NCBI RefSeq assembly: GCF_000468755.1
Contig: NZ_AWEZ01000050.1
Location: forward strand, 1 to 64,000
Reading direction: 5' to 3'
Length of the DNA: 64,000 nucleotides
Source of the DNA: Olsenella profusa F0195
GTDB taxonomy: Bacteria; Actinomycetota; Coriobacteriia; Coriobacteriales; Atopobiaceae
The position numbers and the translations under genes were made by a program. Positions within the stretch are counted from its first letter, which is position 1. Each line of letters opens with the position of its first letter. The notes beneath the pieces are model-generated. The model was not told the origin of the DNA. It did no database searches and saw nothing but the letters and a program-made list of their open reading frames with translations. This document shows, piece after piece, positions 8,290 through 16,706 of the stretch.

Positions 8290-9330
8290 ATGTCTGGCGG
8301 CTCTCTGTGCGCTCGCCCTCTTGACCGTCGCTCCCTGCTGGGCGCTGCACTGGGCTTGGGACTTCTCGCACCAGCCCTGGCAGGCTGCAGCAGCCCATTC
8401 GACCAGATCGAGCGTGTTATCGGACCCAAGAGGGCCCCTCTCTACGTGTTGACGGGTTACAAGAGTACATCGAGCGGTTTCTCCGTTGGGATGTCTGATG
8501 TCACCGTCGACCTTACCCTAGATGAGCATGGGAACGTCATGCAACGTACGACCGACTTCACTGATCCAGAGGGGACGGAGGATGACAGTGGTGGCATACA
8601 GCGCATGCTGTCCACCTACACGCGTGACGAGAACGGATGGGTGACCTCCGTGGAGTCGACCTATACGTTGACCACCGCAGGAGGCTCGAGCGGCTCGTCG
8701 ACCTCGAGGAAGGATTCGCAGAGGAGCACCACTGACAGTTCGAGTAGCGATGTGACGTACGAGTTCAACGGCGACGGCCAGCCGTGCAGGCTGACGCACA
8801 CCACATACGGGAACGCTAACGACCAGGATGGCACGTCCTCTGAGACGACCTATGAGTACGACGACGGTGTCATCACGAAGGTGACAAACACGTCAGGATC
8901 CTCGTCCGACGAGAGCGGACAGTCGAGATCTGTCACCGACTACAACGAGCAGGGTTTCCCCACGCGGAGCAAATACACCTTTACGCGGAGGAAGGGATCA
9001 GGAAGCACCTCGTTGAGCACCTATACGTACCAGATGGATGACGATGGTGTGATAACGGGGGCGCACGTGGAGCTAACGTCCGATGCTTCGGGAAGCAGCC
9101 CATCGACGCCGAGCCCCTCCGCCTACGAGGATGCGTACACATACGACGACAACGGCAACCTCGTTCAGTGCGAGAGAACCGCCGAGATGGACGTGGACGT
9201 CTATGGAACCGTTGACACAGGGGCGAAGCGGCGGCCGGTCACAAGGACCACCAGCACGACCTACACATACACGCTCATCGACGACCCCTCACCCGCAGCG
9301 GTGTTTGACTCCTTGCTCGTGACCGTGTAG
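8290..9330 (+). CDS. Lipoprotein with YD/Rhs-like repeats, Tat-like signal
   Basis: A 346-residue exported protein. The N-terminus has the twin arginine segment LDRRSLLGAALGLGLLAPALAGC, which combines a Tat-like motif with a lipobox cysteine near residue 35. The mature part is rich in Ser/Thr/Asp and holds imperfect repeats reminiscent of YD repeats, such as VTYEFNGDGQPCRLTHTTYG, TTYEYDDGVITKVTNTSG and YTYDDNGNLVQCERTAEM. Each ends in the pattern E-Y/F-D-D-x-G. GGGGAGCAATC precedes the ATG. The next gene is a diverged paralogue 35 bases downstream, so both are probably one operon. I recognise no enzyme motif; a beta-sheet-rich surface protein is likely. Confidence 0.75.
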   Translation: MSGGSLCARPLDRRSLLGAALGLGLLAPALAGCSSPFDQIERVIGPKRAPLYVLTGYKSTSSGFSVGMSDVTVDLTLDEHGNVMQRTTDFTDPEGTEDDSGGIQRMLSTYTRDENGWVTSVESTYTLTTAGGSSGSSTSRKDSQRSTTDSSSSDVTYEFNGDGQPCRLTHTTYGNANDQDGTSSETTYEYDDGVITKVTNTSGSSSDESGQSRSVTDYNEQGFPTRSKYTFTRRKGSGSTSLSTYTYQMDDDGVITGAHVELTSDASGSSPSTPSPSAYEDAYTYDDNGNLVQCERTAEMDVDVYGTVDTGAKRRPVTRTTSTTYTYTLIDDPSPAAVFDSLLVTV

Positions 9331-9365
9331 CCATCACATTCGTGTGTCAGCGATTGGAGCAGAGC

Positions 9366-10322
9366 ATGTCCACCAGCAGTCCCGTCCCTCATTTCGGCGC
9401 CCACTCCCTGAGCAGGCGTGCGCTTCTGTCATCGGCTGCAGGCGGCACGCTGGCAGCACTCTCCGCCTGCAGCAATCCCTTGGGATTCACATCCCCTGAC
9501 AGCTCGGGCAATGGGGGGCTCGGGGTTCTGGCACCCAAGCATCAGCCCATCTTTGTGACGGCATCACGCAAGCACACGGACTCCTCGGGACTGGATTCGG
9601 ATGTCACGTACGAGCTGGATGATCATGGCAGTATGATTTCCGCGAGCGGCACACGAAGCGACCACAAACGCGATGAGAATGGCAAGTCAACTCAGGAAGT
9701 AGAGGAATACTCGTTCACAACCACCTTTGCTGTGGACGAGAATGGCTGGACCACCGACTGGGAGACCACGGGCGATACCGACGAGCACTCAGGCAAGGGT
9801 CACTATGACCTCGAGTTCAATGATGATGGGACCCTGGCAAGGCGGGTGGCGACGAATCCCGATGATGGTACGGAAGTATCCACGGTCGAGTACGAGTACG
9901 ATGCCGACGGCAACCTCACCAAGGAGACAACGACGTCCTCATCCAAGGACGGCTCATCCACATACGTATCCACGATGCTGTTCAACACGGATGGTTTCGT
10001 GACCGAGACGGATGACGAGGGGGACGGCTTCACCTCCACGTCCACGTATGAGTATGAGACGGATGATGACGGCGTCGTGACGGCTGCGAACATCTCGAAC
10101 GACTATGGGCAAGGCGACCCGCTGCGCTCTCGCCTCGAGTTCGAGTATGACGACGACGGTAACATCTCCAAGGTGACAACCAAGATGGAGTCCTTTACCG
10201 GTACGTCGAGCGGCGGCAAGACATCGTATCACGCCACGGGGGATTCCGAGTACACCTATCAGTGGATAACCGATCCCTCCGATGCCGCCGTGCTCGGCGC
10301 ATCAACCCGACCCATTCGGTAG
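9366..10322 (+). CDS. Lipoprotein with YD/Rhs-like repeats, paralogue of the preceding gene
   Basis: A 318-residue paralogue of the upstream lipoprotein. The signal is LSRRALLSSAAGGTLAALSAC (twin arginine plus lipobox cysteine near residue 40). The mature part repeats EYEYDADGNLTKETTTSS, YEYETDDDGVVTAANISNDYG and EFEYDDDGNISKVTTKMES, and ends with the same TYQWITDPSDAAV-type tail that the upstream paralogue shows as TYTLIDDPSPAAV. GGAG lies 6 bases before the ATG at 9366; an earlier in-frame start lacks such a site. Function is unknown. The repeats resemble those of the Rhs protein later in the window but there is no shell-forming length here. Confidence 0.75.
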   Translation: MSTSSPVPHFGAHSLSRRALLSSAAGGTLAALSACSNPLGFTSPDSSGNGGLGVLAPKHQPIFVTASRKHTDSSGLDSDVTYELDDHGSMISASGTRSDHKRDENGKSTQEVEEYSFTTTFAVDENGWTTDWETTGDTDEHSGKGHYDLEFNDDGTLARRVATNPDDGTEVSTVEYEYDADGNLTKETTTSSSKDGSSTYVSTMLFNTDGFVTETDDEGDGFTSTSTYEYETDDDGVVTAANISNDYGQGDPLRSRLEFEYDDDGNISKVTTKMESFTGTSSGGKTSYHATGDSEYTYQWITDPSDAAVLGASTRPIR

Positions 10323-10337
10323 ATTCGAGGACGGCGC

Positions 10338-10367
10338 TTGCATTCGTAGCGATGGTTCATATAGAAT
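10338..10367 (+). promoter_or_regulatory. Promoter of tRNA-Thr
   Basis: TTGCAT at 10338-10343 and TATAGAAT at 10360-10367 make a sigma-70-type promoter with 16-18 bases between boxes. The tRNA begins about 30 bases downstream. Confidence 0.55.
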
Positions 10368-10397
10368 CTGTGCCGCATCTGCGGGTGTGCTGGGGAT

Positions 10398-10473
10398 GCC
10401 AGCTTAGCTCAGTTGGTAGAGCATCGCTCTCGTAAAGCGGGGGTCATCAGTTCGAGTCTGATAGCTGGCTCCA
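10398..10473 (+). tRNA. tRNA-Thr (anticodon CGT)
   Basis: A 76-base cloverleaf. The acceptor stem GCCAGCT (10398-10404) pairs with AGCTGGC (10463-10469). The D arm is AGCTCAGTTGGTAGAGC, and the anticodon loop CTCGTAA gives CGT, reading ACG. The T arm contains GTTCGAGTC. The 3' CCA is encoded. A terminator follows directly. Confidence 0.95.
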
Positions 10474-10483
10474 GAAGATGCAG

Positions 10484-10515
10484 AGGCCGGGACACTCATG
10501 GTCCCGGCCTTTCTC
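10484..10515 (+). terminator. Rho-independent terminator after tRNA-Thr
   Basis: AGGCCGGGAC at 10484-10493 pairs perfectly with GTCCCGGCCT at 10501-10510, followed by TTCTC. It ends the tRNA transcript. Confidence 0.8.
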
Positions 10516-10594
10516 ATTGATGGCGTCCGCGAGCTTGTCTCGGGTTATGGGTCTCCTTCGCTGTCGCGTGTGCGAGCACGCCGGGGTTTCCTGT

Positions 10595-10691
10595 CATGTG
10601 GGTACCAATCGTTGCATGTGGGTGTCAATCGATTCATGTGGGTGTCTTTCTCCCGAAAGTCACCCACAAAACCGCACATATGTTCGTCGGC
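10595..10691 (+). repeat. Left arm of a palindromic element: 20-nt-period repeat array
   Basis: The box CATGTGGGT occurs at 10595, 10615 and 10635, exactly 20 bases apart, each followed by an 11-base variable stretch. After the third copy come TTTCTCCCG and finally ATATGTTCGTCGGC at 10678-10691. The same arrangement, inverted and with four boxes, lies at 12305-12422 on the other side of the IS110 element. A 20-base period is not a multiple of three, so it is not coding. It could be a set of phased protein-binding sites or one arm of a large palindromic repeat. Confidence 0.7.
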
Positions 10692-10721
10692 CTGTCAAGT
10701 GAGACATTTTTAGCAGAGCTC

Positions 10722-10754
10722 GCCAGCCCCTAGATAGCTAAGCCAGGGGCTGGC
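10722..10754. repeat. Strong hairpin, possible end or terminator of the IS110 element
   Basis: GCCAGCCCCT at 10722-10731 pairs perfectly with AGGGGCTGGC at 10745-10754. It lies on the 3' side of the minus-strand transposase. The ~290 bases from here to the transposase stop show no gene that I can recognise. Confidence 0.5.
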
Positions 10755-11045
10755 TTCCAAACCCTTTGAGCTCTCATCTTCCTGCGTGTCCTCATAGCGG
10801 ATAAAAAGATCTATCCAGCTTCGGATGCTTCACATGCGATCCACTCACATATTCGCGGGTCTTCGGTTATACACTGAGCCGCACTACGATGCTTTCGGTA
10901 TAGATGGAGCCGCATGACCACCGCATAAGGTGATCTGTCAGGTCTCACACATGACCCTTTTGGCTGCGTGTGCGGTTTTCGCGGGTCATCTTCACGCATC
11001 GATGATAAGAATGCTCGAGGGGATGTGGCTCTGTCAGTGGCAGGC

Positions 11046-12185
11046 CTAGGCCATGGAGCCTATCTCAGACTCCACCTTAAGCCCAATTACCCAAATCCAA
11101 CAAGCAAGCTCGCGCACCACCGCCACTCTTGCGACGTTGGGATGTTTGCCTGCATCAACAAGCTCGTCAAAGCGGGACTTGAGACGTCTGTTGGCCTTAC
11201 GGGCAAGTCGCCCAATCTCAGGCGACACCCCACACGTACGCACATGCCTCTTGGTATAGTCCTTCCCTCTGCAGATGGATGCAGGACCCTCAATAAGCAA
11301 GCGGCGCAGAAGGGTTGGCCCTTCCCTGGGGATGTGCCCGGGGCTGCATCTTGGGCCACTTGAGCGATCGGTTGCAGAACATCCTATCCACCGAGAGACC
11401 TTCCTGCCTGAGCCAAAGCGAGAAAAGCTTCCAAACTCAGCTGCCGCAAGAAGAGCAGTGGCACTACCTATACCCAAGGGCAAAGAAATCGCATCAACAT
11501 AAGGTGCCCAGCGCAAAGACTGACGGAGTCCCTCTACACTCTCTTTGAAGGCAGCACGGCTCTCTTCTAAGGCGCAGAGCCCTCCAGGCATGGGTCTCAG
11601 TGTGAGATTTGCGCCCTCACATCCCAGATCACAGCTTGCGACCCAGGCTCTGTAGGTCGCAGTATGAGTTGACCTCAGTCTTCCTGAGGAGGTCCTCTCG
11701 TTCCAAACGCAGCCATGTCTAAGAAGAAAGGCTGCTATCCTGCGCCTCTGTGAGCTTACAAGAGTAGCCGGGGATGTGTACGCTCTCACGAGGTCACGTG
11801 CCCCTTCGGTCTCACGATCAGGAATCCAGATGTAGGAAATGTCACTTGCAGGACTGGGCATCTCTCTCAAGAGTATCGATGCGTCATTGCGATCGTTTTT
11901 GTGCCGGTTGTTCTTCGGGGACTTAGGAATGCTTGTTGCCGCAGCAATGTCACAGCTAAAGCCTGCAGCCTTCAGTGTGCGAGCAAGCTCATGGCCCGTA
12001 CAGCCCGACTCGTACGCAAGGCGCACGGGCTGAGGTAGCTTCCCCAGCCACTCAAGAAGGTCCAAGACCATAGTAGAACCACGAAGGCAGTGCTCCTTTA
12101 CCTCTCCCGAAGTGACAACAGGCGCCTTGCACACAATACTCCTGGCGTGAACGTCCATTCCTACCTGCGTGGTATACTCCCTCAT
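11046..12185 (-). CDS. IS110-family transposase (DEDD type)
   Basis: A 379-residue recombinase. The N-terminal RuvC-like DEDD domain shows GMDVHARSIV, LAYESGCTGHELARTL and KNDRNDASILL. The C-terminal Transposase_20 part shows LPLGIGSATALLAAAEFGSFSRF, then DRSSG with the serine position and LLRRLLIEG. IS110 enzymes use both domains and, as shown for IS621, a bridge RNA encoded in the non-coding end. The frame is intact and of normal length. Some usually conserved positions look changed (LPLGIG for the common LPGIG; GHIPREGPTLL for GHITREGNTHL), so activity is uncertain. ATG 12185 is the first start in the frame. Confidence 0.88.
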   Translation of the reverse strand: MREYTTQVGMDVHARSIVCKAPVVTSGEVKEHCLRGSTMVLDLLEWLGKLPQPVRLAYESGCTGHELARTLKAAGFSCDIAAATSIPKSPKNNRHKNDRNDASILLREMPSPASDISYIWIPDRETEGARDLVRAYTSPATLVSSQRRRIAAFLLRHGCVWNERTSSGRLRSTHTATYRAWVASCDLGCEGANLTLRPMPGGLCALEESRAAFKESVEGLRQSLRWAPYVDAISLPLGIGSATALLAAAEFGSFSRFGSGRKVSRWIGCSATDRSSGPRCSPGHIPREGPTLLRRLLIEGPASICRGKDYTKRHVRTCGVSPEIGRLARKANRRLKSRFDELVDAGKHPNVARVAVVRELACWIWVIGLKVESEIGSMA

Positions 12186-12304
12186 GAAGGCCCCCTTTCT
12201 TCTCTTTGTGACCCTGGCTGAGGTTTGATGGTTTCATGCTAGCTCACGACTCAGGAGACAAGGGGGCTGTCTTGCTTTGGAGGAGACAGCCCACCAGCCT
12301 CTAA
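12186..12304 (-). ncRNA. Candidate bridge RNA region of the IS110 element
   Basis: This is the non-coding end upstream of the transposase. On the minus strand it contains the hairpin GGGCTGTCT ... AGACAGCCC (9 pairs, 12263-12292 region). In IS621-type IS110 elements a structured bridge RNA of ~180 nt from this position guides donor and target choice. Here the space is short and I could not assign the two binding loops, so this is position-based inference. Confidence 0.3.
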
Positions 12305-12422
12305 GCCGATGAACATATCGTCAGGTCGCCGGGAGCTCGCCCGGGAGAAAGGCACCCACACGCGGCAAATGGCACCCACACGCGGCGGATCGCACCCACA
12401 CGAATCGATCGGGACCCACACG
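12305..12422 (-). repeat. Right arm of the palindromic element: four 20-nt-period boxes
   Basis: Plus-strand ACCCACACG at 12354, 12374, 12394 and 12414 is the reverse complement of CGTGTGGGT, with a strict 20-base period. CGGGAGAAA (12342-12350) and GCCGATGAACATAT (12305-12318) complete the mirror image of the left arm at 10595-10691. The following 12423-12660 holds no gene I can support, only the leader of the solute-binding gene. Confidence 0.7.
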
Positions 12423-12660
12423 GCGCCACAGGGGAGCTCCTGTCGCCACAAGATGCCAACGTGGCCCGCACGCGGTGCGCTGCCCTGTCTTCTCTGGGCC
12501 CCGCTCCTCCTCATGATCCTTCGTGCCCGCGGTCGCGCTCACCCACGGCTAACCCCGCGCTCGTCGAATACTGCCCAAAAGCTCCCACTTTATTGCGAGA
12601 CTGTGTCTGGGCATGCACGACGTGTGCATCGCATCTCGTTGGGCAATGAAGGGATATGAC

Positions 12661-13797
12661 ATGGCCATGAATCTGTCTCGTAGGAACTTCCTGGGCGCTG
12701 CCGCCGTCTCGGCCACCACACTTGGCCTTGCTGCCTGTGGCGGCTCCAATGCCGGCGACTCTGGCTCGGGTGGTTCTGGCACCGACGCCGTCGGCGCGGA
12801 CGAGAGCCTCAGGTCTGCCGCGCAGAACGAGGGCAGCCTCGTGGTCTATGGCTCCTGCGAGGAGGAGTACCTGGCCGCCGCCTGCGAGCACTTCCAGGAG
12901 CTCTATGGCATCCAGACGCAGTACCAGCGTCTTTCCACGGGCGAGGTCCAGGCCAAGGTCGAGGAGGAGAACGGCAACCCCTCCGGTGACGTCTGGTTCG
13001 GGGGCACCACCGACCCATACAACGTTGCGTCCGGCAAGGGCCTGCTCGAGAAGTACGAGCCCACAAACGCCTCGCACCTCATCGCGGACACCTTCAGGTC
13101 CACCGAGGGCGACTGGTACGGCATCTACAAGGGCATCCTGGGCATCATGTACAACAAGGAGGAGATCGACCGTCTGGGCATAGACGTCCCTGCCGACTAC
13201 GCCGATCTCACGGATGCCACGTACAAGGGTCTCATCTGGTCATCCAACTACAACACGTCTGGTACGGCCAAGCTGCTCATCAACACCATCATCCAGAAGT
13301 ACGGCCACGATGCGGGCATCCAGTACCTGGTGGACCTCGACAAGAACATCGCCCAGTACACCAAGAGCGGCTCCGGTCCCTCCAAGTCCATCGGCATCGG
13401 TGAGTGCACCATCGGCATCGGCATGCTGCATGACGGCATCTACCAGATCGCCGACAAGGGCTATGACAACATCGGCCTCGTCATCCCATCCTCTGGCGCC
13501 TCCTATGAGGTGGGCGCCACGGCCATCTTCAGGGGTGCCCAGCATGAGAGCGCGGCCAAGCTCTGGGTGGAGTATGCGCTCTCGCCCGCATGCGTCAACC
13601 TGGCGGCGCAGAATGGCTCCTACCAGTTCCTGGTCATTGACAATGCCACGCAGCCCAAGCTTGCCGGCGAGTACGGTCTCGACCCCGACAACGTGATGGA
13701 CTACGATTTCGATGACGCCAAGGACAACACCGAGCAGTACGTCTCTGACGTCATGGTCGCCCTCGGCGGCGGTGACGACCGCTTCAAGACCGAGTAA
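12661..13797 (+). CDS. Iron-type ABC transporter substrate-binding lipoprotein
   Basis: A 378-residue family 1 solute-binding protein like the ferric-iron binders FbpA/FutA. The signal NLSRRNFLGAAAVSATTLGLAAC combines a Tat-like twin arginine with a lipobox (C near residue 22). The mature protein begins with LVVYGSCEEEYLAAACEHFQEL and contains GEVQAKVEEENGNPSGDVWFGG, LLEKYEP and WYGIYKGILGIMYNKEEI, all typical of the family. AAGGG precedes ATG 12661. It is the first gene of a three-gene importer operon. The ligand is probably Fe(III) or a related metal complex; polyamine or phosphonate-type compounds cannot be excluded. Confidence 0.85.
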   Translation: MAMNLSRRNFLGAAAVSATTLGLAACGGSNAGDSGSGGSGTDAVGADESLRSAAQNEGSLVVYGSCEEEYLAAACEHFQELYGIQTQYQRLSTGEVQAKVEEENGNPSGDVWFGGTTDPYNVASGKGLLEKYEPTNASHLIADTFRSTEGDWYGIYKGILGIMYNKEEIDRLGIDVPADYADLTDATYKGLIWSSNYNTSGTAKLLINTIIQKYGHDAGIQYLVDLDKNIAQYTKSGSGPSKSIGIGECTIGIGMLHDGIYQIADKGYDNIGLVIPSSGASYEVGATAIFRGAQHESAAKLWVEYALSPACVNLAAQNGSYQFLVIDNATQPKLAGEYGLDPDNVMDYDFDDAKDNTEQYVSDVMVALGGGDDRFKTE

Positions 13798-13835
13798 CGC
13801 CACCGCTCGCATACGCACCCCGGGAGCATGTCAGG

Positions 13836-13858
13836 GCGGACGGGCACGTCCCGTCCGC
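13836..13858 (+). promoter_or_regulatory. Intercistronic stem-loop between binding protein and permease
   Basis: GCGGACGGG (13836-13844) and CCCGTCCGC (13850-13858) form a perfect 9-pair stem with no T run. Such hairpins often stabilise the upstream mRNA so that the binding protein is made in excess over the membrane parts. Confidence 0.5.
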
Positions 13859-13897
13859 TCGTTCGTTGCAGGGCGTGATCGCAGGAAGGATCGCCGC

Positions 13898-15610
13898 ATG
13901 GCCACAAACCAAGGAGCCAGGCTCGATCGCAGGAAGCTGATGGCCGACCCCATCATGGTCACCACCATCGTCGTCCTCATCGCCTTCCTGACGCTGTTCA
14001 TCCTCTATCCGCTGGCCATCCTGCTGGTGGACTCGTTCGTCACCGACAGGGGCATCACCCTCGACGTGTTCGCGCGGGTGCTCGCCCTGCCATCGTTCGA
14101 CACGGCCATCACCAACACGCTGTCGGTGGGCTTCTGCGTGAGCGTCGTCTCGGCGCTGGTGGGACTGCTCTTTGCCTACGTCGAGGTGTACGTGCGACTC
14201 GGGGGCAGGTTCATGGCAGGACTCTTCAGGGTGGTCTCCATCCTGCCGGTGGTCTCCCCTCCCTTCGTGCTCTCGCTTTCCATGATCCTGCTCTTTGGCA
14301 AGTCGGGCCTCATCACCCGCGGCCTTTTGGGCATCCCCGACAACAACATCTATGGTTTCTGGGGCATCTTCGTGGTGCAGAGCCTCACGTTCTTCCCGGT
14401 GTGCTACATGATGCTCAAGGGCCTGCTCAAGAACATCGATCCCTCCCTCGAGGAGGCCGCCCGCGACATGGGGGCCTCGCGCTGGAAGGTCTTCACCTCC
14501 GTCACCCTGCCGCTCATCCTGCCCGGTCTGGGCAACGCGTTTCTGGTGACCTTCATCGAGTCCATCGCCGACTTCGCCAACCCCATGATCATCGGTGGCT
14601 CCTACGACACGCTGGCGACCACCATCTACCTGCAGATCACGGGAGCCTACGACAAGGAGGGCGCCGCGGCCATGGCCGTCGTCCTCCTGTGCATCACCCT
14701 GCTCATGTTCGTCGTCCAGAAGTACGTGCTCGAGGCCAGGAGCACCTCCACGCTCTCCGGCAAGGCCTCGCGCGCCCGCATGCTCATCACGGACGCCTCC
14801 GTGCGGCTGCCACTCTCCATCCTCTGTGGCGCCGTGGCCCTGTTCGTGGTGGTCATGTATGCCTGCGTGCCGCTTGGGGCCCTCTTCAAGACCTGGGGAC
14901 GCGACTACTCGCTCACCACCAAGTGGTTTGGCCTCGTGTTCTCGCGCTACCATGGCCTGCAGGCGTTCCGTGACTCCTTCCTGCTCTCGTTCGTGTCGGC
15001 ACCCATCACCGCCCTGCTCTCCATGATCATCTCCTACCTGGTGGTCAAGCGAAGCTTCCGCTCCAAGGGCTTCATCGAGGCGGTGTCGATGCTCGCGATG
15101 GCCGTACCCGGCACCGTGCTGGGCGTGGGCTACATCCGCGGCTTCTCGGGAGGCCTCTTCCATACGGGGGTCATGCAGGGACTCTATGGCTCGGCGGCCA
15201 TCCTGGTCATCGTCTTCATCGTGCGCTCGCTGCCCACCGGCACGCGCTCGGGCATCTCGGCCCTGCGCCAGATCGACAAGTCCATCGAGGAGTCCGCCTA
15301 CGACATGGGCGCCGACAGCTTCACGATGTTCATGACCGTCACCCTGCCGCTCATCAAGGACTCGTTCCTCTCCGGCCTCGTGACCGCCTTCGTGCGCTCC
15401 ATCACGGCCATCTCGGCCATCATCCTGCTCGTGACGCCCCAGTTCCTGCTCATCACGGTGCAGATCAACGAGTTCGCCGGCAAGGGGGACTACGGTGTCG
15501 CCTGCGCCTTCTCCACCATCCTGATCATCATCACCTATGCCGCCGTCCTGCTCATGAACCTCATCATCGGGCGCTTTGGCACCAGTACCGCAACCTCCAA
15601 GGAGGAATAG
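13898..15610 (+). CDS. ABC transporter permease, iron type, two fused TM units
   Basis: A 570-residue inner-membrane permease with about 12 hydrophobic segments. It has two copies of the binding-protein-dependent permease domain, as in FbpB-type iron permeases. The first unit runs from VTTIVVLIAFLTLFILYPLAI and carries the coupling (EAA) loop EEAARDMGASRWKVFTSVTLPLILPG. The second has EESAYDMGADSFTMFMTVTLPLIKDSF. The ATG at 13898 follows GCAGGAAGGA; longer frames upstream overlap the binding protein and lack hydrophobic signal. It is 100 bases behind the binding protein and 4 bases ahead of the ATPase. Confidence 0.9.
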   Translation: MATNQGARLDRRKLMADPIMVTTIVVLIAFLTLFILYPLAILLVDSFVTDRGITLDVFARVLALPSFDTAITNTLSVGFCVSVVSALVGLLFAYVEVYVRLGGRFMAGLFRVVSILPVVSPPFVLSLSMILLFGKSGLITRGLLGIPDNNIYGFWGIFVVQSLTFFPVCYMMLKGLLKNIDPSLEEAARDMGASRWKVFTSVTLPLILPGLGNAFLVTFIESIADFANPMIIGGSYDTLATTIYLQITGAYDKEGAAAMAVVLLCITLLMFVVQKYVLEARSTSTLSGKASRARMLITDASVRLPLSILCGAVALFVVVMYACVPLGALFKTWGRDYSLTTKWFGLVFSRYHGLQAFRDSFLLSFVSAPITALLSMIISYLVVKRSFRSKGFIEAVSMLAMAVPGTVLGVGYIRGFSGGLFHTGVMQGLYGSAAILVIVFIVRSLPTGTRSGISALRQIDKSIEESAYDMGADSFTMFMTVTLPLIKDSFLSGLVTAFVRSITAISAIILLVTPQFLLITVQINEFAGKGDYGVACAFSTILIIITYAAVLLMNLIIGRFGTSTATSKEE

Positions 15611-15614
15611 TTCC

Positions 15615-16706
15615 ATGGCCAAGGAGAAGAAGAGCGTGCGTCTGGAGCACGTGTCCAAGATCTACCAGGATCCCAAGACCGGCAAGGACTTCTATGCGGT
15701 CCACGACGCCACCATCACCATCGAGCCGGGCTCGTTCGTGTGCCTGCTGGGTCCCTCGGGCTGTGGCAAGACCACGATCCTGCGCATGATCGCCGGCTTC
15801 GAATCGCCGGACGAGGGCGAGATCTACATGGACAGCGAGCCCATCAACGGCCTGACGCCCAACAAGCGCGACACGGCCATGGTGTTCCAGAGCTATGCCC
15901 TGCTGCCTCAATACAACATCTTCGACAACGTCGCCTATGGCCTCAAGCTGCGCAAGATGCCCAAGGACGTCATCCGCGAGAAGGTTGCCGACATCCTGCA
16001 CCTCGTGGGACTGGACGGCATGGAGGACCGCATGACCAACCAGCTCTCAGGGGGCCAGCAACAGCGCGTGGCCCTCGCCCGCGCGCTGGTGATCGAGCCG
16101 GGCGTGCTCCTGTTCGACGAGCCGCTCTCCAACCTCGACGCCAAGCTGCGCGTGAGCATGCGTACCGAGGTCCGCCGCATCCAGCAGGAGGCGGGCATCA
16201 CGGCCATCTATGTCACGCACGACCAGTCGGAGGCCATGGCCATCTCCGACGACATCATCATCATGAGGGGCGGCGTCGTGGAGCAGGTCGGCGATCCCCA
16301 CGCGGTGTATGACCGTCCCGCCAACGAGTTCGTGGCCGACTTCATCGGCGAGTCCAACTTCCTGCGGGGCAGGGTTTCGGCGGCAGAGGGCACAGGCGGT
16401 GTGGTTGCCGTGGAGGATCAGGCCATCGAGGTGGCCGACCTCAATGGTGCCCAGGAGGGTCAGGACGTGACGCTGGTGCTGCGCCCCGAGGCCGCACACT
16501 TGGCCGACGAGGGTGTGCTGCCAGGCACGGTGACGCTCTCGCGCTTCATGGGCGCCTACCAGAACTATCAGGTCACGTGCGGCGACCACCTCGTGAGGGT
16601 GACGGAGTACGACACCAAGAGCAAGCACATCTACGGGGTGGGAGATGCGGCCTGCGTCACGTTTGGCCCGAGCGACGTGCACGTGCTCCCCGTCACCACC
16701 TCGTAG
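15615..16706 (+). CDS. ABC transporter ATP-binding protein, FbpC/PotA-like
   Basis: A 363-residue ATPase that powers the preceding permease. It shows Walker A GPSGCGKTT, Q-loop VFQSYALLP, signature [15 protein letters not shown], Walker B VLLFDEPLSNLD and the H-loop TAIYVTHDQSEAM. Residues ~240-363 are the TOBE regulatory domain of iron, polyamine and sugar importers. The GGAGGAATAG that ends the permease gene serves as ribosome binding site for ATG 15615, so translation is coupled. Together the three genes form a complete importer. Confidence 0.93.
   Translation: MAKEKKSVRLEHVSKIYQDPKTGKDFYAVHDATITIEPGSFVCLLGPSGCGKTTILRMIAGFESPDEGEIYMDSEPINGLTPNKRDTAMVFQSYALLPQYNIFDNVAYGLKLRKMPKDVIREKVADILHLVGLDGMEDRMTNQLSGGQQQRVALARALVIEPGVLLFDEPLSNLDAKLRVSMRTEVRRIQQEAGITAIYVTHDQSEAMAISDDIIIMRGGVVEQVGDPHAVYDRPANEFVADFIGESNFLRGRVSAAEGTGGVVAVEDQAIEVADLNGAQEGQDVTLVLRPEAAHLADEGVLPGTVTLSRFMGAYQNYQVTCGDHLVRVTEYDTKSKHIYGVGDAACVTFGPSDVHVLPVTTS

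Larger units (their letters stand above)
10692..12304 (-). mobile_element. IS110-family insertion sequence (approximate limits)
   Basis: The limits are inferred from the inner ends of the inverted repeat arms at 10595-10691 and 12305-12422; IS110 elements carry no obvious terminal repeats, so the exact ends cannot be read here. It contains a single transposase gene on the minus strand and about 119 bases of non-coding DNA upstream of it. IS110 elements often insert in palindromic intergenic repeats, which fits the flanks. Confidence 0.6.

Noticed and set aside
10478-10713. Short frames after tRNA-Thr
   Set aside because: They run through a terminator and the 20-base repeat, whose period is not a multiple of three; not coding.
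10595-12422. CRISPR-like array (short repeats with variable intervals)
   Set aside because: Repeats are only 9 bases with 11-base intervals, far below CRISPR dimensions, and no cas gene is near. A Tn7-like end with phased transposase sites was considered too, but the inner gene is an IS110 enzyme, which does not use such ends.
13784-15658. 624-residue open frame on the minus strand opposite the iron permease
   Set aside because: It is extremely His/Glu/Asp/Gly-rich, with no fold motif, while the plus strand encodes a clear two-unit permease.
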